This document shows, in pieces, positions 49,005 to 57,170 of a stretch of DNA of 64,000 nt. The notes under the pieces were generated by a model. That model ran no database searches. It saw only the letters and a list, made by a program, of their open reading frames with translations, and was not told where the DNA came from. Numbering within the stretch: the stretch's first letter is position 1; each line of letters opens with the position of its first letter. A program made the translations under genes and the position numbers. The stretch comes from Leptolyngbya sp. NIES-3755 (lineage in GTDB: Bacteria > Cyanobacteriota > Cyanobacteriia > Leptolyngbyales > Leptolyngbyaceae): positions 1,373,030-1,437,029 of the forward strand of contig AP017308.1 of the NCBI GenBank assembly GCA_001548435.1. The letters are read 5' to 3'.

Positions 49005-49568
49005 TTAGGGTTTCACGACTACGAGTGTTCCAAGCGCCACTAATTTATACATTTCTCGAATGTGTTCGTTATACATCCGAACGCAACCATGAGAAGCAGC
49101 CGTTCCGATCGAGTCTCGATTGGGTGTGCCATGAAAGCCGATGATGCCGCCTTTGGTGCTGGTTGTAAATACGATCGCGGCTTCGGTAATCGGGATTTCT
49201 GGATCGGTGGGTGGAACGACTTCACCTGTGAATGGATGAACCCAAGCGGGATTTCGCTGCATTTCTGTGACTTTGAAAGTTCCCGTTGGAGTCTCCCAGC
49301 CAGGTTTGCCAATCGCGATCGGGTAAATTTTTTTCACGCGATCGCCTTGGAGTAGATATACTCTTCGCTGTTGTAATCGCACTTCTAAGCGAATCGGTTC
49401 AGTGATAGGAAATTCTTGCCGAAGTGAGGTTCCGAGTTCACCGACACCGCGATAAGGTTGAATCGTCAAAGTGTCAGAAAGTTGTGCGCCAGCGCGAGAA
49501 GGAACCGTAAGAAGAGCAATTGTGCTGAGGGTGAGAAAGAGCGATCGTATTTGCAACCGATTAAGCAT
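49005..49568 (-). CDS. L,D-transpeptidase (YkuD domain)
   Basis: The 187-residue protein has a signal peptide (LFLTLSTIALLTVPSRAGA) and one YkuD domain. It carries the active-site motif HGTPNRDSIGTAASHGCVRM: the His and the nucleophile Cys in SHGCVRM. It should make 3-3 cross-links in peptidoglycan or attach proteins to it, in the periplasm. The length is that of a minimal, single-domain member. It stands alone between a stress protein and a xisHI cassette. Confidence 0.93.
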   Translation of the reverse strand: MLNRLQIRSLFLTLSTIALLTVPSRAGAQLSDTLTIQPYRGVGELGTSLRQEFPITEPIRLEVRLQQRRVYLLQGDRVKKIYPIAIGKPGWETPTGTFKVTEMQRNPAWVHPFTGEVVPPTDPEIPITEAAIVFTTSTKGGIIGFHGTPNRDSIGTAASHGCVRMYNEHIREMYKLVALGTLVVVKP

Positions 49569-49729
49569 GATTGTTCTAGAGGCTTCCTAGAGTATTTTCA
49601 TGGGAGATAGAAAAAATCTAACACGGAGACCTCTGGAGTACTTTGCTGAAAACGGACAAGATCAGGTTTAAACAAGGTAATCAGGACCTTCGTGCAACAA
49701 CTGATCAGAGATACTGTGTACGAAACCCT

Positions 49730-50065
49730 TCAGGCTTTAGCATAAGGCGTATATTGTCTAAGAGTTGGAGCTTGATATTCCAAAACAATATCTGACGGAG
49801 GAATGCCTTCAGCGGTCAGCACATTTGCAACCCCTTCCTCTGTCGGATCACTGTGAATATAGATTTTGCCATTTTGAATCGATAGATGAAGACTCGTATA
49901 GATTCTACGAGACTGATGATCCCAGCCTGTTTGAATAATTTGATAGTGATGGGCTGTATCGTCAATGAGTCGAACTGTTTGAGTATCACTCATTCGCTGA
50001 TACAGATCGTAGTAGTGATTGATAATTCTCTTCAGAGTCTCAGCGTATTTTCCTACTCTATCCAT
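49730..50065 (-). CDS. xisI: XisI family protein
   Basis: The 111-residue protein follows the XisI pattern: YAETLKRIINHYYDLYQRM helix, HYQIIQTGWDHQSRRIYTSL, the conserved NGKIYIHSDPTEEGVANVL, and DIVLEYQAPTLRQYTPYA at the end. Its start overlaps the end of xisH by 13 bases, the same overlap as in the other pairs of this window. The pair acts in excision of the fdxN element in Nostoc, but no such element is seen here, and a broader role of XisHI is open. Confidence 0.92.
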   Translation of the reverse strand: MDRVGKYAETLKRIINHYYDLYQRMSDTQTVRLIDDTAHHYQIIQTGWDHQSRRIYTSLHLSIQNGKIYIHSDPTEEGVANVLTAEGIPPSDIVLEYQAPTLRQYTPYAKA

Positions 50066-50469
50066 TGCTCGATTCCTGGATTTTCGGTACGGTACACCAA
50101 AATTTTAACGCCAAAGGTTTGAATGCTGTCTTGATACAGAGGTTTATCAAATTCCGCTCTATAAACTTCGAGTGGCACAGCTAAATAAAGTCTTCGGCTC
50201 CATCCGTTGTGTCTAAAACCTAACTGGTAATGAAGATATTGTCCGATTGCAGCATGAAAATCGTTGACAGCACTCGCATCTAGGAAACTTTTGATTTCGA
50301 CTGCGATTTGTTCACTATCTCGTTGAGCACCGATGATCCGCTCTGCATCTAGATCGACTTTTAAGTTTGTCGGACCATAGCGAACAAGGAGCGGATCATC
50401 TGTAATATTCCATCCTTCTTGGATTAGTGCTTGTCTGACCGCTTGATGAAATCGATCTTTAGCACTCAC
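50053..50469 (-). CDS. xisH: XisH family protein, PD-(D/E)xK type
   Basis: The GTG at 50469 gives 138 residues, the usual XisH length (VSAKDRFHQAVRQALIQEGW is the family start), and overlaps the preceding gene in a GTGA; the longer reading is a shadow. A nuclease-like core is seen: LKVDLDAERI with Asp and IAVEIKSFLDASAVNDF with Glu-x-Lys, followed by GQYLHYQLGF. XisH belongs to the PD-(D/E)xK group by this pattern, so DNA cleavage is possible but unproven. It is sandwiched between a small gene and xisI. Confidence 0.92.
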   Translation of the reverse strand: MSAKDRFHQAVRQALIQEGWNITDDPLLVRYGPTNLKVDLDAERIIGAQRDSEQIAVEIKSFLDASAVNDFHAAIGQYLHYQLGFRHNGWSRRLYLAVPLEVYRAEFDKPLYQDSIQTFGVKILVYRTENPGIEQWIE

Positions 50470-50681
50470 GATTCGTCGTAGGCTTCGAGATCGAGTAAGT
50501 AAAGATACTGTTCGACCAGTTCTGGACGCTGGAATGCGATCGCTCTCAACAAGTGCCAATCCTTCAGCCCTTCAAACGCATCAGTATAGGCATCTTGCTC
50601 TAGACGTGTTGCCAATTCTGCGATATCGGTCTCAGTCAATGTGGACACGTTGAGATGTCCCAAGCTAAATGCAGTCATCAT
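50466..50681 (-). CDS. Small protein in front of xisH
   Basis: The 71-residue acidic protein starts at ATG 50681 (or 50678) with GGGAGGTC in front. It contains LTETDIAELATRLEQD and GLKDWHLLRAIAFQRPEL, a pattern I believe recurs next to cyanobacterial xisH genes; no domain function is known. Its stop overlaps the start of xisH by 4 bases, so the three genes are one translationally coupled unit, which suggests a joint function. It is not present at the other xisHI loci in this window. Confidence 0.7.
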   Translation of the reverse strand: MMTAFSLGHLNVSTLTETDIAELATRLEQDAYTDAFEGLKDWHLLRAIAFQRPELVEQYLYLLDLEAYDES

Positions 50682-50846
50682 ACTGACCTCCCGCTAGTTT
50701 CCCCTTAACCCAAATTTTACTTCAGAAGCTAGGGGCGGAATCAGAATAAAATTTTCGTTAACGATCGATCCGGTTGAAAACTTCACGAAAAAATTGGCGG
50801 GCTTTATTTTGATCTACATTAAGAATACGAATTAGGCTGACTACTG

Positions 50847-51461
50847 ATGACGATCGCGCTTGATAAACCCATTCAAAACTTTGATGAGTTTCTGGATCGT
50901 TATGGCGATGATAATCGTTACGAACTCATTGATGGAGAAATTTTTGATTTGGAACCGACTGGAGCGCATGAAGAGGTTGCAGCTTTTATTACTACAAAGC
51001 TTTGTGTTCAAATTGATCAAGCAAATTCGTCTTGGTTTGTGCTCCAACGGGGACCGTTACGCCCTTCCAACATGGGAATGACTGCTTTTCGTCCTGATGT
51101 TGCAGTGATTGATCGATCTGAACTTGTTAAAGAACCGTTGTGGGTGGATCAGTCAATTCTGACGTTAAGGAGTTCGATTAAATTTGTGGCAGAAGTGGTG
51201 AGCAGTAATTGGCAGAATGATTACGCCCGAAAAGTGGAAGATTACGCCGTTTTGGGCATTCCCGAATACTGGATTGCTGATTATGCAGCATTAGGGGGAA
51301 CGCGACATATTGGAAAGCCCAAACAACCGACTCTTTCGATTTGCACGTTAGTAGATGGAGAGTATGAGATTCAGCAACTTCAGGGCAATCAATCGATCGT
51401 TTCTCCCACGTTTCCTGAGTTGAGATTAACGGCTGAACAGGTATTAAAGGCTAGGCAGTGA
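50847..51461 (+). CDS. Uma2 family endonuclease (DUF820)
   Basis: The 204-residue protein has the full DUF820 pattern: NRYELIDGEIFDLEPTGAHE near residue 23, AFRPDVAVIDRSEL (active-site Asp), KFVAEVVSSNWQNDYARKVE (Glu and the following Lys) and YAVLGIPEYWIADYAAL. This is a PD-(D/E)xK fold; biological role unknown. Unlike the other Uma2 in this window it lacks the charged C-terminal tail. It lies beside xisHI but on the other strand, and is convergent with the barstar-like gene. Confidence 0.88.
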   Translation: MTIALDKPIQNFDEFLDRYGDDNRYELIDGEIFDLEPTGAHEEVAAFITTKLCVQIDQANSSWFVLQRGPLRPSNMGMTAFRPDVAVIDRSELVKEPLWVDQSILTLRSSIKFVAEVVSSNWQNDYARKVEDYAVLGIPEYWIADYAALGGTRHIGKPKQPTLSICTLVDGEYEIQQLQGNQSIVSPTFPELRLTAEQVLKARQ

Positions 51462-51478
51462 AATCTCTTTGCTTAAAT

Positions 51479-51853
51479 TTAACTCAGAAGCGACAGAACC
51501 CAGACTTCCATCAGTTTGCCTGATTCTTGCCAATGCTGTGAGGCAGATTGAAGAATGTCTTGAGCGATCTGCCACTGATCAGGTTGGGACTTTGCGAAAA
51601 TATCGGGTCGATCGTAAATCAGAATGTATTTCTGAGCAGAAACCCAACTGAGATCGCGAATACACTCATCAAACGCATCCCAATTCTTACCAAAATACGT
51701 TGGAAAGTTCATCGCTTCAGCCGACTCGCGCAAAAAATCCTCTCTAGTAGCAATCTTTCTGCCATCTAAATAAAACACTTTTGCGCCCTCCTGAGAAGCG
51801 CTTTTTTCGGCTTCCGTTTGTAGATCGAGTGCGGAACGTTGCTGCAACTGCAC
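51479..51853 (-). CDS. Barstar-like ribonuclease inhibitor
   Basis: The GTG start at 51853 has GGAGG seven bases before it. The 124-residue protein has barstar features: DGRKIATREDFLRESAEAM followed by FPTYFGKNWDAFDECIRDL, the helix-and-strand with the Asp residues that block barnase, and an ending WQESGKLMEVWVLSL. A C-terminal barstar fold binds and neutralises the ribonuclease made by the gene directly upstream. It is about 30 residues longer than classic barstar at the N-terminus. Confidence 0.9.
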   Translation of the reverse strand: MQLQQRSALDLQTEAEKSASQEGAKVFYLDGRKIATREDFLRESAEAMNFPTYFGKNWDAFDECIRDLSWVSAQKYILIYDRPDIFAKSQPDQWQIAQDILQSASQHWQESGKLMEVWVLSLLS

Positions 51854-51869
51854 AGGTTTCCTCCGTCAA

Positions 51870-52148
51870 TTAAGTAGTCACAACCTCCTGAAAACTATTG
51901 TAATGGTCATCCGTGTAATAGATCTCACCGCCCTGACCAATTACAATTCGTCGCGCTCCACGATCGGGACTTCCAGGAGTTTCAACGGTGTACTCTAAAT
52001 AGTAATTTAGAGGCTTAACAGGAAGCTTTTTCTCTAAATTCTTGAAAACAGAACCATCTTGAAGGTAAGGAAAACTGCCTCCAGATTGAATTTGCTGAAG
52101 AGTTGTTTGGGCTTCAGGAGTTAGATCACTGACTTTTACCTGTTGCAT
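51870..52148 (-). CDS. Barnase-like ribonuclease without secretion signal
   Basis: I choose ATG 52148, one base after the upstream stop (TGATATG), giving 92 residues; the frame is open to an ATG at 52187 inside the esterase gene. The protein has the barnase active-site residues: Glu in YYLEYTVETPG, Arg in RGARRIVIG and His in YTDDHYNSFQE. There is no signal peptide in either reading, so the toxin should stay in the cytoplasm, where the barstar gene 16 bases downstream protects the cell. This looks like a toxin-antitoxin pair; secreted barnases usually carry signals or polymorphic-toxin heads. Confidence 0.88.
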   Translation of the reverse strand: MQQVKVSDLTPEAQTTLQQIQSGGSFPYLQDGSVFKNLEKKLPVKPLNYYLEYTVETPGSPDRGARRIVIGQGGEIYYTDDHYNSFQEVVTT

Positions 52149-52149
52149 A

Positions 52150-52776
52150 TCATGGCAGTTGACTTTGGACAAACTTATACACTTCATTCAGCACAAGCGG
52201 TGAGATCTCATGTCCAATATCGAATTCGTGATAGTCGATCGACGTTTCCAATTTTTCTAAATTCGCTTTCGCCCGATGCGCTGCTGCGATGGGTACGACT
52301 TGATCCTGTCGCCCATGCACCATCAAAATCGGTGGAATTTTTGGTCCAGGACGTAATGCGCCATGTTGATATCCGCTCAAAATCATCAATCCTGCTAACG
52401 GCAAAGACAATCCAACATCTAACGTCATTGCGCCCCCTTGAGAAAATCCGCCCAGAATTGTTCTCGATAAGGGAACTCCAGTTTGTTGCTCTAGAGAATT
52501 GAGCCAATCTGTTAATTCTCGTCGGCTCGTTTGCAGATCGGATTGCTGAGTGAAATCGGTTTGAAAATTAGCATTTGAAAGGTCGTACCACATTTTTCCT
52601 TCGACGCTGTAGGGATGCGGGAATGGGGCATCGGGGAGAAAAAATTGCACATCAGGCAGATTGAGCAAGGAACAAAGGAAAGCGACATCTTGAGCGTTTG
52701 CACCCCAGCCGTGGAGGATCACGATCGAGGCTTTGGGCGTTTCAGATTTGGCGGGAATTGCGATCGCGTTCAACAT
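52150..52776 (-). CDS. Carboxylesterase/phospholipase family alpha/beta hydrolase
   Basis: The 208-residue protein has the catalytic triad of the YpfH/carboxylesterase group: Ser in GGFSQGGAMTL, Asp in HGRQDQVVP and His in FDIGHEISP; it starts with ASIVILHGWGANAQD. It should cleave short acyl esters, perhaps lysophospholipid or thioester bonds of proteins. The barnase gene starts directly after its stop, so the three genes form one operon; a link between esterase and toxin is unexplained. Confidence 0.88.
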   Translation of the reverse strand: MLNAIAIPAKSETPKASIVILHGWGANAQDVAFLCSLLNLPDVQFFLPDAPFPHPYSVEGKMWYDLSNANFQTDFTQQSDLQTSRRELTDWLNSLEQQTGVPLSRTILGGFSQGGAMTLDVGLSLPLAGLMILSGYQHGALRPGPKIPPILMVHGRQDQVVPIAAAHRAKANLEKLETSIDYHEFDIGHEISPLVLNEVYKFVQSQLP

Positions 52777-52842
52777 AGAATTTCCTATCTCATCCCATCG
52801 ATTGTAAGCTTATAGATCTCTTTCTACTTGGGAACTAAATCG

Positions 52843-54378
52843 ATGGCACGTTTGGCACTTCTTAGCGTCTCCGATAAAACCGGATTGGTCGAGTTTGCGA
52901 AGCAGTTAGTTGAAGAGTTTGGCTTTGATATTATCAGCAGTGGCGGAACGGCTCAGACCTTGAAAGCGGCAGGTTTGCCCGTGACGAAAGTTTCAGATTA
53001 CACGGGATCACCAGAAATTTTGGGCGGACGAGTCAAAACGCTGCATCCTCGAATTCATGGCGGAATTTTGGCAAGACGGGATTTGCCGGAACATTTAGCA
53101 GATTTGGAAGCGCAAAATATTCGACCGATCGATTTAGTCGTGGTGAATCTGTATCCGTTTGAGCAAACGATCGCGAAACCGAATGTGACGTTGGAAGATG
53201 CGATCGAGCAAATCGATATCGGTGGACCTGCAATGGTTCGCGCTTCTGCGAAGAATTTTGCTAATCTGACGATTCTCTCCAATCCGAATCAGTATGAGGC
53301 TTATTTGACGGAGCTTCGGAACAATGGAGAAGTGTCGATCGCATTTCGGCAAAATTGTTCGCTTCAGGCTTTCAAACACACGGCAAGTTACGATAGTGCG
53401 ATCGCAGCGTATTTAGAAAAGCAAACAGAATCGGAAACCGCATCGTTTACGCTAGCTGGAACACGAATCCAAGAGTTACGCTACGGGGAAAATCCACACC
53501 AACCTGCGGCATGGTATCAAACAGGAGCCGTTCAAACTGGATGGGCAGCCGCGACGAAACTTCAAGGAAAAGAACTGAGCTACAACAATTTAGTAGATTT
53601 GGAAGCGGCTCGATCGATTATTGCCGAGTTCACAAATGATGATCCCGCTGCAACCATCATCAAACATAACAATCCTTGTGGTTCAGCAATGGGTAGTTCA
53701 ATTTCCGAAGCTTACGAAAAAGCCTTTAACGCAGATTCTACTTCGGCATTTGGTGGCATTGTGGCATTGAATCGTGCGATCGATGTTTCCACTGCAACCG
53801 CACTGACTAAAACTTTCCTTGAATGTGTTGTTGCACCCGGAATTAATCCAGAAGCTCAAACCATTCTGCAAGCGAAACAGAATCTCAGAGTGCTAGTACT
53901 TCCCGATCTGAGCAATGGTGCAAAAGAGAACATCAAACCGATCGCAGGCGGATTCTTAGTTCAAGCAGCAGATGATATTGTTGCTGATCCGAATAGTTGG
54001 CAGTTAGTAACCGAGAAAAAGCCAACTCCCGAACAGCTTGCAGAATTGCTGTTTGCTTGGAAGATTTGTAAGCATGTGAAATCAAATGCCATTGTTGTCA
54101 GTCGCGATCGCACGACGATCGGAGTGGGTGCAGGACAAATGAATCGCGTTGGATCTGCCAAAATCGCGCTCGATCAAGCAGGCGAAAACGCCAAAGGTGC
54201 AATTCTCGCATCGGATGGATTTTTTCCGTTTGATGACTCGGTGAGAACGGCAGCAGCAGCGGGAATTAGCGCGATCGTGCAACCAGGTGGAAGTATGCGA
54301 GATAGCGACTCGATCGCGGCTGCCAATGAACTCGGAATTGTCATGGTTCTCACAGGAATTCGGCACTTTCTTCACTAA
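52843..54378 (+). CDS. purH: Bifunctional AICAR formyltransferase/IMP cyclohydrolase
   Basis: The ATG at 52843 (MARLALLSVSDKTGLVEFAK) gives 511 residues. PurH does the last two steps of IMP synthesis. The IMP cyclohydrolase domain (about 1-195) has SGGTAQTLKAAG and ILGGRVKTLHPRIHGGIL; the transformylase domain has LRYGENPHQPAAWY, KHNNPCGSAMG with the catalytic Lys-His, and SDGFFPFDDSVRTAAAAGI near the end. It is soluble and stands alone. Length and motifs are complete. Confidence 0.98.
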   Translation: MARLALLSVSDKTGLVEFAKQLVEEFGFDIISSGGTAQTLKAAGLPVTKVSDYTGSPEILGGRVKTLHPRIHGGILARRDLPEHLADLEAQNIRPIDLVVVNLYPFEQTIAKPNVTLEDAIEQIDIGGPAMVRASAKNFANLTILSNPNQYEAYLTELRNNGEVSIAFRQNCSLQAFKHTASYDSAIAAYLEKQTESETASFTLAGTRIQELRYGENPHQPAAWYQTGAVQTGWAAATKLQGKELSYNNLVDLEAARSIIAEFTNDDPAATIIKHNNPCGSAMGSSISEAYEKAFNADSTSAFGGIVALNRAIDVSTATALTKTFLECVVAPGINPEAQTILQAKQNLRVLVLPDLSNGAKENIKPIAGGFLVQAADDIVADPNSWQLVTEKKPTPEQLAELLFAWKICKHVKSNAIVVSRDRTTIGVGAGQMNRVGSAKIALDQAGENAKGAILASDGFFPFDDSVRTAAAAGISAIVQPGGSMRDSDSIAAANELGIVMVLTGIRHFLH

Positions 54379-54423
54379 GAATTGTGCTAAGTTTTATTAC
54401 AATCCTCATGAAGAACACCCTCT

Positions 54424-54894
54424 ATGTCCCCTGGCTTCCTCAACACCCTCAAAGTCTACAGTCAGTTTGTCCATCCGGTTTTGATGTGGGTCTTGCTCGC
54501 GTTGACCAGTTATGCACTGTACACAGGATTTCAATGGCGACGGACTCGATCGGCAACAGGCGATTTGAAGAAAGAACTGATCAAGCAGCGATTCAACATC
54601 AAACATCATCAAATTGGCGCGATCGTATTATCTTTGATGGTGGTTGGTTCGATCGGTGCAATGGGTTCAACTTATATCAATAGCGGTAAATTATTCGTCA
54701 ATCCTCACTTAGTTGCAGGCTTGGGAATGACTGGATTAATTGCGGTTTCTGCTTCATTGACTCCGTTTATGCAGAAAGGGCAAGAATGGGCGCGAGTCAG
54801 CCATATTTTGATCAATGTCGTGATTACTGGACTGTTCGGTTGGCAAGCTGTGACCGGAATGGGAATTGTTCAAAACATCATCAACCGAATGTAA
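54424..54894 (+). CDS. DUF4079 membrane protein
   Basis: The 156-residue protein has about four hydrophobic segments, starting with FVHPVLMWVLLALTSYALY, and a second with HHQIGAIVLSLMVVGSIG; His residues placed in the helices (VHP, HHQ, NPHLVAG, VSHIL) could bind haem, as in the di-haem cytochrome-like DUF4079 proteins of cyanobacteria. Thylakoid or cytoplasmic membrane is likely; function is unknown. It follows purH by 45 bases and may share its transcript. A terminator follows. Confidence 0.85.
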   Translation: MSPGFLNTLKVYSQFVHPVLMWVLLALTSYALYTGFQWRRTRSATGDLKKELIKQRFNIKHHQIGAIVLSLMVVGSIGAMGSTYINSGKLFVNPHLVAGLGMTGLIAVSASLTPFMQKGQEWARVSHILINVVITGLFGWQAVTGMGIVQNIINRM

Positions 54895-54912
54895 GACTAC
54901 CCAGTTGATTTG

Positions 54913-54949
54913 ATTCGGTGGTGGGAACTCTCTCATCACCGAATTTTTT
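54913..54949. terminator. Terminator, possibly bidirectional
   Basis: ATTCGGTG (54913-54920) and CACCGAAT (54937-54944) form an 8-pair stem followed by TTTTT. It ends the DUF4079 transcript and overlaps the stop codon of the convergent DUF3124 gene. Confidence 0.75.
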
Positions 54950-55475
54950 ATGATTTGCCTCGACTTTTGATCACTCGTCCCTGACTCACAAAAGAGATGC
55001 CTTGATTGCCACCTGTATTAATCATGACGGCTTCGATCGCTGGATTTGAAACATTCCGCAGTGCGACCCATTCAACAATAAAAGAAGCGCCTGATCCACC
55101 ACTCCGATCAGCTTCTGCAATCACAAAATCAGTCGCGGCGAGGGCATTTAGTTCGATCGGCTTGTCTAAATACTTGCGAACCAGCTTGCCATTGGTATCG
55201 TAATAGTCTGCACTCGTCACAATGATCGGCTGAGCCAAATCGGTATTTCGCACACTCAAGGTTGCAGTCAAATCCATTCTGCGACCTGCCTCAACCATGT
55301 AGATATGCGAATAGATCGGAACATAGAGCGTTTGCCCCTCAACAATCTTGGCATTGTCCACAGTCACGGTTTTCAGTTGAGGAGTCGGAGGCTGTTGAGC
55401 TTGTGGAGCTTCGGCTTGATCACAAGCGGTCAAACCTATCAGCGCAAGGCAACACAGCCAGAGATATCGCTTCAT
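54948..55475 (-). CDS. DUF3124 lipoprotein
   Basis: The 175-residue protein has a lipoprotein signal with lipobox LTAC (Cys at about residue 18), a Pro/Gln linker and a beta-rich DUF3124-like domain: YVPIYSHIYMVEAGRRMDLT, VTSADYYDTNGKLVRKYLD and ASFIVEWVALRNVSNPAIEA. Function unknown; it should sit on the outer face of the membrane. The gene stands alone and shares a terminator with the DUF4079 gene. Confidence 0.85.
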   Translation of the reverse strand: MKRYLWLCCLALIGLTACDQAEAPQAQQPPTPQLKTVTVDNAKIVEGQTLYVPIYSHIYMVEAGRRMDLTATLSVRNTDLAQPIIVTSADYYDTNGKLVRKYLDKPIELNALAATDFVIAEADRSGGSGASFIVEWVALRNVSNPAIEAVMINTGGNQGISFVSQGRVIKSRGKS

Positions 55476-55621
55476 GTTTTAGAACTCAAACAAGGCACTT
55501 AACCATAATCCTTCTTGTCTGAGATTCAGTCTAGCCCATGTTAATTCTTCTCCATCTTCAAACAGAAAAATGAATTTTGTTTACAAAAATACGGTTTAGC
55601 ACAACTCTGAAATGGATCTCG

Positions 55622-55653
55622 ATCGACGGTGGGAATTCTGTCGTCGATTTTTT
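55622..55653 (+). terminator. Orphan plus-strand terminator-like hairpin
   Basis: ATCGACG (55622-55628) and CGTCGAT (55642-55648) pair around 13 bases and run into TTTTTT. No plus-strand gene is visible in the 150 bases before it, so it may end a small RNA that begins between 55476 and 55600. Confidence 0.4.
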
Positions 55654-55735
55654 GATGGTCTCGATCGAGTCCGTAATGGAGCAATCATGAAGCACACTCC
55701 TACACAAAGCTGAAACTCCATGAGAGAATGCGACT

Positions 55736-55924
55736 TTAATTCTCAGGCTCATCGGTTTTAGGCGGCGTTGTGTGATTCTTCCATCGCCCTGCCTTCCGCA
55801 CAGATTCCATCAGCAAGTATTCAATTTGTGCATTCACACTCCGAAGATCATCCGCAGACCAACGCTCCAAGGCATCATACAACTTCGGATCAAGCCGCAG
55901 CAAAAATCGCTTCTTCTGACTCAT
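55736..55924 (-). CDS. Arc-family ribbon-helix-helix DNA-binding protein
   Basis: This 62-residue protein is of Arc type: [20 protein letters not shown] gives the basic beta strand and first helix, and [15 protein letters not shown] the second helix. Such proteins bind DNA as dimers and usually repress their own operon. Its ATG overlaps the stop of the SPFH gene by 4 bases, and a perfect 16-bp palindrome in front of that gene could be its operator. Confidence 0.88.
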   Translation of the reverse strand: MSQKKRFLLRLDPKLYDALERWSADDLRSVNAQIEYLLMESVRKAGRWKNHTTPPKTDEPEN

Positions 55925-56832
55925 GCGTAAAGTGTTCCAGTATTCACCACAGGTTGAGTATTTTGATCCGAAGTTAGAACCACAAGTAAGTTATTGACCA
56001 TTGCAGCTTTACGTTCTTCATCGAGTTCAACAATTTGTTCTTCACTGAGTCGCTTCAAAGCTTCATCAACCATTCCAACAGCACTTTCGACAATTTGACG
56101 ACGGGCATCAATGATCGCTTGAGCCTGCTGGCGACGGAGCATTACTTGAGCAATTTCGGGCGCATAAGCGAGATGAGAAAGTCTTGCTTCTAACACTTCC
56201 ACTCCTGCGATCGACAGTCTTGCCTGAAGTTCTCCCTGCAAGACATTGAGAATTTCATCAGGGACACCCCGCAATGAAGGAGTTCCAACAGGTGCATCGT
56301 AAGGATAGCTTACTGCTAATGTCCGAATTGCAGTTTCGCTTTGAGTGGCAACGAATTCTTGATAGTTATCGACGGCAAAGCTTGATTTCGCTGTGTCTTG
56401 AACTTGCCAGACGACAACCGCCGCAATCTCGATCGGGCTTCCTTGGGCTTCGTTCACTTTGAGAATTTTGCTATCAAAGTTACGAATTCGCAGAGAGATT
56501 CGACGTTTTCCAGCAAACGGATTCGTCCACCAGAATCCATCTTCTCGAACGGTTCCAATGTAACGACCAAAGAAGGTAAGCACCATTGCTTCATTGGGTT
56601 CAACCGTGAAAAAGCCTGAGATGGAAGGAAGAACAATCACCAGCAAAGTCGCGATCGCCCAAGCCAATAATTCTGGATCATCGAGTAGCGTATTCAAGTT
56701 CTCTAGCTGTCCCGGAAATTTCTGAAGCAACGACCAAATCCGCCAACTTGCAAAAGCGGTGATTGCTCCAACGATACCCAACAGAACAAAGCCATTGAGT
56801 TTGAAAGCTGGGAATTCTGCGATCGATTTCAT
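55921..56832 (-). CDS. SPFH/band 7 domain membrane protein
   Basis: The 303-residue protein has two hydrophobic N-terminal segments ([19 protein letters not shown] and [20 protein letters not shown]) and then an SPFH domain: [39 protein letters not shown] and [10 protein letters not shown]-like [12 protein letters not shown], ending in a coiled region ([22 protein letters not shown]). SPFH proteins form membrane scaffolds or cages. This subgroup is commonly followed by an Arc-type repressor gene, as here; a TA-like or stress role is possible but unproven. Confidence 0.9.
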   Translation of the reverse strand: MKSIAEFPAFKLNGFVLLGIVGAITAFASWRIWSLLQKFPGQLENLNTLLDDPELLAWAIATLLVIVLPSISGFFTVEPNEAMVLTFFGRYIGTVREDGFWWTNPFAGKRRISLRIRNFDSKILKVNEAQGSPIEIAAVVVWQVQDTAKSSFAVDNYQEFVATQSETAIRTLAVSYPYDAPVGTPSLRGVPDEILNVLQGELQARLSIAGVEVLEARLSHLAYAPEIAQVMLRRQQAQAIIDARRQIVESAVGMVDEALKRLSEEQIVELDEERKAAMVNNLLVVLTSDQNTQPVVNTGTLYA

Positions 56833-56856
56833 GAGAGGTTCCTCAAGATTGATACT

Positions 56857-56872
56857 AAAGTGATATCACTTT
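56857..56872. promoter_or_regulatory. 16-bp palindrome, probable operator of the SPFH-Arc operon
   Basis: AAAGTGATATCACTTT is a perfect palindrome 24 bases before the SPFH start codon. An Arc-type dimer pair could bind it and repress its own operon. Confidence 0.55.
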
Positions 56873-57029
56873 GAAATCAGAACGTCAAAGATCTACCCCC
56901 GGTCGCATGAATTTCTAGAGATTCTGTAGAATAGTAGTATTAGGCACAGAAAAAGATTCGGATATGCTATAGAGCATAGTGACAGGTTTGAAAGTGCCTC
57001 CTGCAATCACTTCATTGAGGAGGACGCTC

Positions 57030-57170
57030 ATGAAATTCTTTAATCGTCAGAAGCTAGAGAAGAACCGTACACAAGTTGAACCGGAACCTAACTTGCATAA
57101 GGAACCGGAAGGACATGTTCACCCGAACTATCGTCATTGGGTTTACCTGAGACGATCGAGCGATCGCTAA
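57030..57170 (+). CDS. Small basic protein (46 residues)
   Basis: The ATG at 57030 has GAGGAGG eight bases before it. The 46-residue product (MKFFNRQKLEKNRTQ then a Pro/Glu-rich middle and HPNYRHWVYLRRSSDR) is highly polar and basic, without domain. The upstream stretch has a palindrome (TATGCT-ATAG-AGCATA, 56963-56978) that may regulate it. Its end overlaps the convergent murG by 4 bases. The good ribosome site is the main reason to accept it. Confidence 0.55.
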   Translation: MKFFNRQKLEKNRTQVEPEPNLHKEPEGHVHPNYRHWVYLRRSSDR

